Both the position numbers and the translations under genes were made by a program. 64,000 nt of DNA, taken from positions 10 to 64,009 of the forward strand of contig NZ_NOKQ01000217.1 of the NCBI RefSeq assembly GCF_002265435.1, given 5' to 3'. The notes under the pieces were generated by a model. The model was given only the letters and a program-made list of their open reading frames with translations. It was not told where the DNA came from and searched no databases. This DNA is from Tetzosporium hominis (GTDB lineage Bacteria > Bacillota > Bacilli > Bacillales_A > Planococcaceae). Of the stretch, positions 7,064-17,200 are shown in pieces (the first letter of the stretch is position 1; every line of letters begins with the position of its first letter).

Positions 7064-8290
7064 ATGAGTCAGCGCAAAGAAAAAGTGTTATCTGTCCCAG
7101 CTGGAGGAACTCTTGAATTAATTGAAACCTACTATATTCATGCCTTCCCAGAATCTAGATCTTACGCTTATCAAGATTCAAAATACATCACATTTAGACA
7201 AAAAAACGGTGGGAATATGACAACAGTCTACACTGTTAATAAAAAATTTCACATCTCTCCTACAGGTAGCCAGTTGATTGAGGTGCAAGAGAATCTTACA
7301 CCATCCGAAGAGCAAAGAGTCAAAAACTACATAGAAGCTAGAAAAACCGGTTTTGGATTTGATGAAAATACAAATTACACTTTCATGATCCTGTCAGAAA
7401 CAGAAAAAATCGAGTTGCTACATGCACCGCATCCAGAAACAAATAACACGGGGCCTCGCTATTATTGGCTAGAAGACTTACAGAGTGGGAATAGTGTCGT
7501 AAAAACTATCTCTAATCAGGAAACTTATACAAATTGGTTGATTTCGGCAAGTGAAAAAGTTTTTGATGTCACATCTGCCTTTGCAACAAGTGACTATGTG
7601 GACTGGCGCCAGAGTGGAAAGTTTCAGGTGGGCGACACGATTTATATTTATGTCTCGAGTCCAGTGCAGAAAGTGAAATTCAAAACGGTTGTTGAAAAAA
7701 TCGATATTCCTTTTCTAGAAACGTATGACTCTAAAGAGTTTTGGACAAAGGAAGAGTTCCATATAGAATCGCAGTCGAAAAAATTTGCTCGTCTTAGATT
7801 AGTGACAAAATCAGATAGTGAGTTTCTTTCGCTAGAGCACTTACTTCAAAATGGCTTGAGCTCTTATCCGCAAGGTCCACGAAGAGTAAATGAGGAACTG
7901 AAAGCCTACTTAGACAACTATCTGGAAGAAGACAAGATGACACAATCATTCCCGGATCAAGTTAATGAACAATATCAAGAGGGACATGCTTATAAAATTC
8001 TTGTAAACAAATACGAACGAAATCTAGAGGCGCGACAAAAGTGTATTGAGATTTACGGCTATAACTGCCAAGTATGTGAAACAAACTTAGAAGAAGTTTA
8101 TGGGGAAGTGGCGAAGGAATTTATTCATGTGCATCATTTAATTCCACTTTCTGAAATTAAAGAGGAATATCAAGTGGATCCAGCGAACGATTTACTTCCG
8201 GTTTGTCCGAACTGTCATGCGATGTTGCATCGGAAAATTAATGGTATGTATTTAAGTGTGGTGGAGTTACGCAATTTATTATTACTATAG
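7064..8290 (+). CDS. HNH endonuclease with an EVE-like reader domain (likely modification-dependent restriction)
   Basis: A protein of 408 residues. The C-terminus is a zinc-bound HNH nuclease: C335xxC338, the H355VHH358 catalytic block and C381xxC384H, ending in AMLHRK. This is the McrA-like arrangement. The middle (about 155-245) has the pattern DYVDWRQSGKFQVGDTIYIY with a following KFKTVVEKI, which resembles EVE/PUA-like domains that read modified bases. The first 150 residues form an unassigned domain. Reader-plus-HNH architectures usually cut DNA carrying modified cytosine; this is inferred from family knowledge. It starts at an ATG behind AAGGAGG and leads the defence island. Confidence 0.85.
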   Translation: MSQRKEKVLSVPAGGTLELIETYYIHAFPESRSYAYQDSKYITFRQKNGGNMTTVYTVNKKFHISPTGSQLIEVQENLTPSEEQRVKNYIEARKTGFGFDENTNYTFMILSETEKIELLHAPHPETNNTGPRYYWLEDLQSGNSVVKTISNQETYTNWLISASEKVFDVTSAFATSDYVDWRQSGKFQVGDTIYIYVSSPVQKVKFKTVVEKIDIPFLETYDSKEFWTKEEFHIESQSKKFARLRLVTKSDSEFLSLEHLLQNGLSSYPQGPRRVNEELKAYLDNYLEEDKMTQSFPDQVNEQYQEGHAYKILVNKYERNLEARQKCIEIYGYNCQVCETNLEEVYGEVAKEFIHVHHLIPLSEIKEEYQVDPANDLLPVCPNCHAMLHRKINGMYLSVVELRNLLLL

Positions 8291-8368
8291 GATTTATTAG
8301 ATGAGAAATTCTCAATATTATAAAGTTCGTTTTCAAAATAATTTTGTGAGTAAGGAGTTAAAATCGTT

Positions 8369-9385
8369 ATGAGCAGTTCTGTGAATGATCATATTGAAAT
8401 AATTAGATTTATCCAAGATTGCATATCTAAAGTCCCGACTATTGTTATAGGTAGTGGTGCATCTATGGCATATGGTATGCCAGGTATGCCTCAACTTGCA
8501 GATTACTTATTGAAAAACATTCAGCCTTTAGAGGAAGAAATGGAAGCTTGGAAACAGTTTGAAGGCTATTTGAAAGAAGGAGTGGGTTTAGAAGCGGCAT
8601 TACATGAAGTTCCGATAACTGAAAGGCTACATAGAGACATCATATTATTAACCAGAAATTTAATACTAGAAAAAGACTTAGAGATAAGAAGTCAAATCTT
8701 AAATAGAGAAATCAGCTTACCTTTAAGTGAATTACTGAGCTTTATGAATACAGCTGCTTCTCCTAATTCTAAAGTGATAACAACAAATTATGATAGATTG
8801 GTTGAATATGCAATAGATCATGCAAAGTTAGAGCAACATTTAGGGTTCGAAGGAAATTATATTAAATGGTTTAACCCACTAGGTAATATAAATACAACAT
8901 TGAAAAATAAAGTTGAGGTACTAAAAGTACACGGTTCTCTGGATTGGTTTGTAACTCGACAGGATGAGATTATTTCCTTACCTGATGGTTCAGAAGGTTA
9001 TTACAATGTCGAACCAGTCATGATCACTCCTGGAAAAGCAAAATATCAACATACTCATGATGAGCCATTTAGAACTCTAATAACGAAGGTTGATAAAATA
9101 TTCGATGAGTCGAAAGCAATACTTATTATTGGATTTGGATTTAATGACAATCACATTCAACCCAAGCTGTTTGCTAGAATGAGAGACTCAAAAACACCTA
9201 TCTTGATACTATCGAAAACATTAACCAAAGAAGCAAAATCATTTGTATATGGTAATGAAAAAGGAAAAGTAATAGGTATAGAAGAGAATGGTACAGGATC
9301 TAAAATAATCAAAGCTGATAGAAGTGAAATTGATGTAGCTGAAAGATTATGGAATTTAGAAGAGTTGTTAAAAATAATTATTTGA
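8369..9385 (+). CDS. SIR2-domain NAD-hydrolysing defence protein (SIR2-HerA system)
   Basis: A protein of 338 residues with the SIR2 fold. It has the nucleotide loop VIGSGASMAYGMPGM (about 26-40), the TTNYD motif with Asn140 (136-142), the catalytic His188 in KVHGSLDW, and a late GFGFNDNHIQP strand (255-265). There is no zinc module, as in defence SIR2 proteins that degrade NAD+ rather than deacetylate. The herA gene follows after 13 bases, and such pairs form large SIR2-HerA complexes that deplete NAD+ during phage infection. An AAGGAG site precedes the ATG. The base composition is more AT-rich than in the housekeeping genes, which suggests acquisition by transfer. Confidence 0.9.
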   Translation: MSSSVNDHIEIIRFIQDCISKVPTIVIGSGASMAYGMPGMPQLADYLLKNIQPLEEEMEAWKQFEGYLKEGVGLEAALHEVPITERLHRDIILLTRNLILEKDLEIRSQILNREISLPLSELLSFMNTAASPNSKVITTNYDRLVEYAIDHAKLEQHLGFEGNYIKWFNPLGNINTTLKNKVEVLKVHGSLDWFVTRQDEIISLPDGSEGYYNVEPVMITPGKAKYQHTHDEPFRTLITKVDKIFDESKAILIIGFGFNDNHIQPKLFARMRDSKTPILILSKTLTKEAKSFVYGNEKGKVIGIEENGTGSKIIKADRSEIDVAERLWNLEELLKIII

Positions 9386-9398
9386 GAGAAGGAAGATA

Positions 9399-11153
9399 AT
9401 GGGGATTTTTAATTACAATACAGCGGATTCATTAGGGAAGGTTATATCTGTAGATACTGCAAGCGTGATATTAAATGTCGAAAATGTAGAAAAATTAAGG
9501 AGTATGCAGGTAAATCGACTAGTAGCACTCCAAAGTAGTAAAGCAGGTCAACATTTAATTGGATTGATTAACAAAATTGTACGTAAAGTTGCAAATGAGG
9601 ATAGATTAACGGAAGATCATGAAGACATTCAATACCCAGGAGAAAATAATTCAGTTAAGATTACGTTGATTGGAACATTGTTTGATAGGTATTTAACGGA
9701 ATCAAATGTATTCAGAAGAACACTGGAAACAGTACCAGAAATAGATGCATGTTGTTATCCCATTGATGGAGAAACTCTTACTTCATTTATGAATGCTATT
9801 TCTAGTCAAGCAGGCGATATTGATAGTGCTTTAAGTTTAGGTAGCTATAGCTTGGATACAGATGCAGTAGCTTATTTGGATGCTAATAAATTTTTTCAAA
9901 GGCATGCTGTAATTGTTGGTAGCACAGGCTCAGGGAAATCTTGGACTACAGCAAGTCTACTAGAGCAAGTGGCAAAACTTGAAAATTCGAATGCAATTTT
10001 GTTTGATCTGCATGGAGAATATCAATCTTCAGTCGATGATGGAATTCAACATTTTAAAATTTCTGGACCAACTGAAATTGGTAGCGGAAAAGATATTGCT
10101 GATGGCGTTCTTTATTTTCCATATTGGTTATTAAGTTATGAAGATATGCTTGAAATGTTAGTAGATCGTTCGGACCAAAATGCTCCAAATCAATCGATGG
10201 TTCTCTCAAGAGCAGTTATGAGTGCAAAAGAAGCATACTTGAATAGCATTGGAAAAGCAGAGATGTTGGAAAGTATTACAATAGATAGCCCGATTCCTTA
10301 TAGCCTTCAAGAAGTACTTCAAGAACTGATAACTTTGGACACAGAAATGATTGAAGGTAGTAGAGGTCTAAAACAAGGGGAATTTTATGGGAAATTGACG
10401 AGGTTCATTTCACGTTTGAAGAATAAAATTTCTGATAAAAGAGTAGCTTTCATGATGAACCCCTCTGCTACCGTTTTTGAATGGGAGTGGATGGATAATC
10501 TTTCGACTGTCTTAATGTCAGGAAGATCCAATTTAGAATCTAACAAGGGAGGAGTAAAGATAATCAACCTTTCAGAAGTTCCATCGGATATTTTACCCCT
10601 AGTTATTGGAAGAATATCAGCCCTTATTTTCTCGTTACAACAATGGACTAGGAAAGAAGAACGTCATCCAATTGCGTTATTATGTGATGAAGCACATTTA
10701 TATATACCTGAGTCTACTAATGCAACAGCAAATAGTAATTCAGCGAAGAGAAGTTTTGAAAGAATTGCAAAAGAAGGAAGAAAATATGGAGTTGGTCTTG
10801 TGATTATTAGTCAAAGACCCTCTGAAGTGAACAAGACTATTTTAAGTCAATGTAACAATTTTGTTGCAATGAGATTATCCAATGCTGAAGATCAAAGTGT
10901 TATAAAAAGGCTATTGCCTGATAATTTAGGGAATTTCACAGAATTATTGCCAACACTCGACAGAGGAGAGGCATTGATAGTTGGGGATGCCAGCCTATTA
11001 CCTAGTAAGGTGAAAATTAAAGAACCAATTAATAAACCTAATAGTGGGACGATTGATTTTTGGGATGAATGGAAAAATACAGATAAAAGGAATTCTGTTA
11101 AAGATGCTGTACACTCATGGAGAATACAAAGTTTATCGGTTGTTCAAGAATAG
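9399..11153 (+). CDS. HerA-like ATPase of the SIR2-HerA defence pair
   Basis: A hexameric HerA/FtsK-type ATPase of 584 residues. The N-terminal HAS-barrel-like part (about 1-95) is followed by Walker A GSTGSGKS (174-181), the LFDLHGEY strand (201-208), Walker B LLCDEAH (427-433, D430/E431) and the SQRPSEV sensor (471-477). A helical insertion lies at about 245-345. In known systems HerA assembles a ring that binds the SIR2 partner and activates its NADase. It is AT-rich like its partner and immediately downstream of it, so the two form one operon ending at the palindrome at 11215. Confidence 0.92.
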   Translation: MGIFNYNTADSLGKVISVDTASVILNVENVEKLRSMQVNRLVALQSSKAGQHLIGLINKIVRKVANEDRLTEDHEDIQYPGENNSVKITLIGTLFDRYLTESNVFRRTLETVPEIDACCYPIDGETLTSFMNAISSQAGDIDSALSLGSYSLDTDAVAYLDANKFFQRHAVIVGSTGSGKSWTTASLLEQVAKLENSNAILFDLHGEYQSSVDDGIQHFKISGPTEIGSGKDIADGVLYFPYWLLSYEDMLEMLVDRSDQNAPNQSMVLSRAVMSAKEAYLNSIGKAEMLESITIDSPIPYSLQEVLQELITLDTEMIEGSRGLKQGEFYGKLTRFISRLKNKISDKRVAFMMNPSATVFEWEWMDNLSTVLMSGRSNLESNKGGVKIINLSEVPSDILPLVIGRISALIFSLQQWTRKEERHPIALLCDEAHLYIPESTNATANSNSAKRSFERIAKEGRKYGVGLVIISQRPSEVNKTILSQCNNFVAMRLSNAEDQSVIKRLLPDNLGNFTELLPTLDRGEALIVGDASLLPSKVKIKEPINKPNSGTIDFWDEWKNTDKRNSVKDAVHSWRIQSLSVVQE

Positions 11154-11489
11154 AAAGATAATCTGAAATTATTAAACTAATTAACCATAGTTTACTAACA
11201 TTTAAGTTAAATTTGCTCCCAAAAATTATTTCATAATAGAAGTCATCTTCTAAATTGAAATCTCTTTTGGGAGCTATTTTTATTTTGTGAAGAGTATTTA
11301 TACAGAAATGTACAGGCTTCTCTAACAAATCTCTCATGTTATTAACTTTAAGTTGATTTATAATATACATAGATTACCTTTTCTTATTCTTAAATAGAGC
11401 TCAGTAATTTCTATTTGAATTAAGAAGAGTAATTTGGCAATTCAATGAATTTACATAGTCAGTATCAATAAAAGAAACGAGGAAATAAA
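11154..11489. other. Gene-free gap between herA and hsdM
   Basis: Apart from the palindromic terminator at 11215-11281 there is only AT-rich sequence, which probably carries the hsdM promoter. A 90-codon minus-strand frame across the hairpin has no ribosome binding site and overlaps the end of herA, so it is not called. Confidence 0.6.
11215..11281. terminator. Palindromic terminator after SIR2-HerA operon
   Basis: Arms GCTCCCAAAA and TTTTGGGAGC enclose a 40-base loop and are followed by a T-rich run. The loop contains the same GAAGTCATCTTCTAAATTGAAAT core as the loop at 3523, on the opposite strand, so it belongs to the same repeat family. Confidence 0.7.
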
Positions 11490-13082
11490 ATGTCTACTTT
11501 GAACCAAAAACTATTTAGTGCTGCAGATAACCTGCGCAGCAAGATGGATGCGTCTGAATACAAGAACTACTTACTTGGATTAATCTTTTATAAATATCTT
11601 TCTGATAAACAACTGGAGAAAGTCGTGGTCATTGCGGATGAATCATTAGAACAATACGACACCCAACAGAAACAAACAGAACTGTTTGCTGGATTGATGG
11701 CCGACGAGGAAATCAAGGATGATTTAGTTGAGACTTTAGTAGATACATTAGGGTATGTCATCGCACCGGAATATCTATTCAATGTGTTGGCAGCGCAAGC
11801 CCAGCAAAACATATTCCAACTAAACGACCTTAACAAAGCTTTTGTTCAATTAGCATCTGAGTTTGACCAATTCAATGGTCTATTTGATGACGTCGATTTG
11901 AAATCGAAAAAATTAGGTTCAGATGACCAACAACGCAATATTACCATCACGGAAGTCTTAAAGAAATTGAACCATGTTGATTTGATGGGGCACGGTGGGG
12001 ACGTTATCGGAGACGCCTATGAATTCTTGATCAGTCAGTTCGCATCTGAAGCTGGTAAGAAAGCGGGAGAGTTCTATACACCTCACGAAGTATCGGACAT
12101 GATGGCACGTATTGCTGCAATGGGGCAAGAAGATAAGAAATTGTTTAGCGTGTTCGATCCAACAATGGGATCTGGTTCTTTGATGCTGAACGTTCGTAAC
12201 TACATCAACTATCCCGATAGCGTGAAATACCATGGTCAGGAATTGAACACGACTACATTCAATTTAGCGAAGATGAACTTGATTCTTCATGGTGTGGATA
12301 AAGAAGACATGCGTTTGCGTAATGGGGATACGTTGAACAAGGACTGGCCAACAGACGAGCCTTATACTTTCGATTCTGTCCTAATGAATCCTCCGTATTC
12401 AGCAAAGTGGTCAGCAGACGATACGTTCTTAGATGATTCACGTTTCAACCGTTACGGGAAACTGGCACCAAAATCAAAGGCAGACTTTGCGTTCCTATTA
12501 CATGGTTACTACCACTTGAAAGATTCCGGAACGATGGCAATCGTCTTACCGCATGGCGTCTTGTTCCGAGGAGCTGCAGAAGGTGTCATCCGGAAGAAGC
12601 TCTTGGAAGACGGAAGCATTGACGCAGTAATCGGTCTTCCAAGCAATCTGTTCTTCGGGACATCGATTCCAACGACTGTCATCATCTTGAAGAAGGATCG
12701 CGAGACACGTGACGTGCTATTCATCGACGCAAGTAATGACTTTATCAAAGGGAAGAATCAAAACAAACTCTCAAAAGAGAACATTGATAAGATCGTGGAG
12801 ACGTATCGCAATCGTGAAAGCATTGAAAAGTATTCTCATGTCGCGAGCTTTGAAGAGATCAAAGAGAATGACTTCAATTTGAACATTCCAAGATATGTCG
12901 ACACGTTTGAAGAGGAAGAAGAAGTCGACATGGCGACAATCGGTGCAAGTATCAAAGACATCCGTAAAGAAAAAGCTGAACTTGAATCGAGTCTCTATGA
13001 AATGATTTCCTCACTTCAATATGATGAAAAGAATGCGGAGTGGATTCAAGGAGCATTAGAGGTGTTTAAGCGTGGAGAATAA
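11490..13082 (+). CDS. Type I restriction-modification methyltransferase subunit
   Basis: HsdM of 530 residues, the usual length. It has an N-terminal helical domain (about 1-140), then an N6-adenine methyltransferase domain with the SAM motif FDPTMGSGSL (222-231) and the catalytic NPPY (300-303). The C-terminus binds HsdS. With two HsdM and one HsdS it forms the modification enzyme; HsdR adds cleavage. It starts at an ATG behind CGAGGAA. The sequence is closest in style to type IC enzymes. The last 11 bases overlap the start of hsdS, which indicates translational coupling. Confidence 0.96.
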   Translation: MSTLNQKLFSAADNLRSKMDASEYKNYLLGLIFYKYLSDKQLEKVVVIADESLEQYDTQQKQTELFAGLMADEEIKDDLVETLVDTLGYVIAPEYLFNVLAAQAQQNIFQLNDLNKAFVQLASEFDQFNGLFDDVDLKSKKLGSDDQQRNITITEVLKKLNHVDLMGHGGDVIGDAYEFLISQFASEAGKKAGEFYTPHEVSDMMARIAAMGQEDKKLFSVFDPTMGSGSLMLNVRNYINYPDSVKYHGQELNTTTFNLAKMNLILHGVDKEDMRLRNGDTLNKDWPTDEPYTFDSVLMNPPYSAKWSADDTFLDDSRFNRYGKLAPKSKADFAFLLHGYYHLKDSGTMAIVLPHGVLFRGAAEGVIRKKLLEDGSIDAVIGLPSNLFFGTSIPTTVIILKKDRETRDVLFIDASNDFIKGKNQNKLSKENIDKIVETYRNRESIEKYSHVASFEEIKENDFNLNIPRYVDTFEEEEEVDMATIGASIKDIRKEKAELESSLYEMISSLQYDEKNAEWIQGALEVFKRGE

Positions 13083-14259
13083 ACAAAAGCCAGTGATAAG
13101 ATTTGATGGTTTTTTAGAGGACTGGAAGTATTATAATTTTAAGGACAAAGTAAACATGTTCAATAATTTGAGAGTGCCTGTTACAGCCTCTGAAAGAAAA
13201 AAAGGTAAGGTACCCTATTATGGGGCAAACGGAATTCAGGATTTTGTTGAAGGATTTACTCATCAAGGAGAATTTGTCCTAATAGCTGAAGACGGAGCAA
13301 ATAATATTTATAATTATCCAGTTCAATATGTTAATGGAGATATATGGGTTAATAATCATGCACATGTAGTAAGAGGAAAGATAAATGAGATAGATAATTT
13401 ATTCTTAACATTTAGAATGAAATCAATGAATATATCTTCATTTTTAGTAGGTGGAGGCAGGGCAAAACTAAACGCTGAAGTTTTGAAAAAAATTAGATTG
13501 GTGATACCAAAACTTGATGAGCAAATTATAATAGGGATATTTTTCAATCAAATAGAAAAGGCTATCAATCTCCATCAGCAAGAACTCGACACCCTCAAAC
13601 AAACGAAACAAGGTTTCTTGCAAAAAATGTTTCCAAAAAAAGGAGAGACTGTGCCCGAAGTTCGTTTTGCGGAGTTTCAAGGTGATTGGATAGGTCTAAG
13701 TCTAAATGAAATGAGTTCTAGTTTCGAATATGGTTTAAACGCTAGTGCTAAAAAATATGATGGTCAAAACAAATATATTAGGATAACTGATATAGATGAA
13801 AGTTCTCATAAGTTTTCCACAGATACTTTAACTTCTCCTAATACTGATCTCACTTTAGCAAATAATTATATTTTGAATGAAGGAGATATTCTTTTTGCTC
13901 GTACGGGAGCTAGTGTAGGGAAAACCTATATATACAACAATAAAGATGGAAGAGTGTACTATGCAGGATTTTTAATCAGGGCAAGAATTAAAGAAGAATT
14001 TGATGCTGAATTTATATTCCAGAACACTCTCACTACTAAATATAAAGAATTTATAAAAGTGACTTCCCAAAGGTCAGGACAGCCAGGTGTTAATGCACAG
14101 GAGTATTCAAAATTTACGCTATTAGTGCCTGATTTAGAGGAACAAAAGAAAATAGGTGAATTCTTCAAGAAACTAGACGAAACCATCGAACTCCACGAAA
14201 AAGAATTAGCATCGTTAAAAGAAACCAAAAAAGCATTCTTACAAAAAATGTTTGTGTAG
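13072..14259 (+). CDS. Type I restriction-modification specificity subunit
   Basis: HsdS of 395 residues. It has two target-recognition domains (about 10-150 and 205-345), each followed by a conserved helical spacer. The two spacers are near-repeats: LHQQELDTLKQTKQGFLQKMF and LHEKELASLKETKKAFLQKMF. It starts at a GTG inside the end of hsdM behind AGAGGTG. The DNA coding for the recognition domains is distinctly AT-rich, while the spacers match the surrounding base composition. That is the expected footprint of domain swapping by recombination. It sets the DNA sequence recognised by the whole complex. Confidence 0.95.
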   Translation: MENKQKPVIRFDGFLEDWKYYNFKDKVNMFNNLRVPVTASERKKGKVPYYGANGIQDFVEGFTHQGEFVLIAEDGANNIYNYPVQYVNGDIWVNNHAHVVRGKINEIDNLFLTFRMKSMNISSFLVGGGRAKLNAEVLKKIRLVIPKLDEQIIIGIFFNQIEKAINLHQQELDTLKQTKQGFLQKMFPKKGETVPEVRFAEFQGDWIGLSLNEMSSSFEYGLNASAKKYDGQNKYIRITDIDESSHKFSTDTLTSPNTDLTLANNYILNEGDILFARTGASVGKTYIYNNKDGRVYYAGFLIRARIKEEFDAEFIFQNTLTTKYKEFIKVTSQRSGQPGVNAQEYSKFTLLVPDLEEQKKIGEFFKKLDETIELHEKELASLKETKKAFLQKMFV

Positions 14260-14282
14260 ATAGTTAGGGAGGAGGACATCCC

Positions 14283-17200
14283 ATGACGAAGTTAGCTCAC
14301 AATGACGAGCTGGAAGTAGAACGACGATTGATTGAAGTCTTAGGGGAGGGGCACAACCAGTGGAACTACCGGCCAGATTTGAAGACTGAACAAGACCTCT
14401 GGAACAACTTGCGCCATAAGATTACGCGCAACAATCTGTCTGAGATTGGGGAGCATCCCATTACAGATAAAGAGTTCGAGACAATCAAGACGGAACTTCT
14501 GACGAAAACAAAGACACCATTCGATGCAGCTAAATGGTTGAAAGGTGAGAACGGGATTGCACGGATTACCATCGAGCGAGAGGATATTTCACTCGGCTCG
14601 ATGTCATTGATTCTGTATTCGAACCAAGACATTGGCGGAGGAATCTCAACATATGAAGTCGTCCATCAGATTGCAAAGAGCAAAGTAGATGAGGATGGAC
14701 GAGACCGTCGTTTTGATGTGACGCTTTTGATCAATGGATTGCCCATCGTTCAGATTGAGTTGAAACAGGTTTATGCCAAAGATGGTGTGTTCCAAGCATT
14801 CAACCAGATCAAAAAGTATGCAGAAGAAGGGTTGTTCCGTAACAACATCTTCTCTACACTCCAACTATTCGTCATCTCGAATGAACAGACGACACGCTAC
14901 TTTGCCAATGCGATGCCAAAAGATATGCATGAGAAATTTATCTTCAGCTGGCGCACAACAGACAATCGACGTGTGGAGAATTTGTATGAGTTTGTAAAAC
15001 AAGTGTTGAACATTCCGGATGCCCACCGTCTCATTGCGAACTATACGATTGTCAGTGAAGACCAAGACAATAAAGTACTCATGGTATTACATCCGTATCA
15101 GATTCATGCGATTGAAGCGCTTTTCACAGCGGCCAATAAACATGAGTCTGGTTTTGTCTGGCACGCGACAGGTTCCGGGAAGACACTGACGAGTTTCGTG
15201 TCGACCAAGCTCCTTGCGAGAAAGAGTGGCATCGACCGGACCATCATGTTGATTGACCGTAAAGACCTCGATAGCCAGACAACGAGTGAGTTTACAAAGT
15301 TTGCGTCTGAGTTCAATACGGGCATTTCGTCAGGAACAGCCAAATCCAATAGCCTTATTGTTGGTACAGAGAGTTCACGAAAACTGAGTGAAACTCTACT
15401 CTCTGATGCCAACTCGAATACCGTGATCATCACAACGCGCCAGAAGCTTGAGGCCGCACTTCGCTATGCACAGCAACAAGAAGAAAAGAGTGGCACCAAT
15501 CGTTTCAAGAAACTGATGGGGCAACATATTGTCTTCATCGTGGACGAATGCCACCGGGCACTGAGTTCGGAAGGGATGGAAGTCATCAAAGGATTCTTCC
15601 CAAAATCGACGTGGTTCGGCTTCACGGGTACTCCAATCTTCAATGAAAATAAGAAGCAAGCTAAAGGGCAGCTCGCACGTACGACACGAGACCAATACGG
15701 TGAACTCCTTCATAGCTACACGATCAAGAACGCGCTAGAAGATGGATCAGTTCTTGGCTTCCAAGTCGAACATGAAAGCACTATCGAACCAACGTCTTTA
15801 TTCAATCATATCTTCACACAACTTCGTCAGCACGAATCGTTTGAGGATCTGACAGATGAACAGGTGAACAAGAAGATTGATGAGATGGATGATGTCGAGA
15901 AAGAATCGTACATAGCACCAACTGTCTATGAAAGTGATGACCATATCCAAAAAGTGATTCATAAGATTTTGCGTCCAGACAACGCCTATACAAAGTTCGA
16001 TTTCTTGAACGGTCGCCCGCAAAAGTCCGCCATCTTGACGACGAGTTCTATTGATATGGCGAAACGCTATTATCATGCTATCAAAGCGATGACGAAGGAC
16101 CCGAACTGGATGGAGAGCGAGTTTGCAGGACAACCGATTCGCAAAGGACGTACGATTGAAGATCCTGATTTCCCACGTATCGCCATCACCTACTCTCTTC
16201 AAGAAAATGAAGAGGATGCGAAAGATAAGCAGGACGAGATGCGCCAGATCATCAAGGACTACAATGACTATTATAAGACGGCATGGTCACTTGAAGATAT
16301 CGAGCGTTATAACGGAGATATTAACAATCGACTGGCACGCAAACGAGCGGAGTTCAAGCAATTCGGGAAGCAAGTCGACCTTGTCATCGTTGTAGACCGC
16401 TTGCTGACAGGTTTCGATGCACCGACTGTCCAAACCTTATTTGTTGATCGCAACTTGAGTTACGCGAACTTGATCCAGGCTTTCTCTCGAACGAATCGAA
16501 CGTATCCAGGAAAGACGAAGGGGCTCATTGTGACGTTCCGAAAACCGGCTACAATGGAGAAGAACGTGGAGGATGCGACAAGACTTTACTCGAATGAAAA
16601 TACAGAGACTGGTCTAGTGTATCCGACTTATGAAGAGTCATTAAAGCGTTTCAAAAAGGCTCACAAAGCTTTTAAAGAGATAGCTGACAGAGTACCGGAC
16701 ATCAATGAACATTCGCCGATTGAAGATCGTATTGATTATGTCATTTCGTTTCAAGAGCTCAACAATTCGTTTGAAGCACTCGTCACGTACGATGACTACA
16801 ATGATGACATCGCCTCGTCTAAAGCATTGCAAGAGCAGGTCCAAGTGATTGCAGAGACGGCTGGAGTCTATAACACAGTTAAGGGCTCACTGATTAATGA
16901 GAGTGATCCACCTGGTGAAAGTCCAGGAGAGGGAGAGACACCAGATTTCTCGGAAATTGAGTTCTTCTCTGGAAATGCCATCAAGCTCTACGATATCGAT
17001 TCCACGTATATCGATAAATTATTAGGCGATTACTCAGCCAACAATCAGGACATCCGTTTAGAGATTGAAAAAGCACTTCAAAAGTTAAAGAAATCAGACG
17101 CGGTGAAAGCTGTTTACAACGAAATATTGAATGCCATCGATGCAAAAGAAGTAGATCCTTCTGAAGACATCTTTAGTCTAAAGCGTCGCTTCTTCACACA

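Noticed and set aside
11098-11370. Minus-strand frame of 90 codons after herA
   Set aside because: It overlaps the end of herA, runs through a palindromic terminator and has no ribosome binding site.
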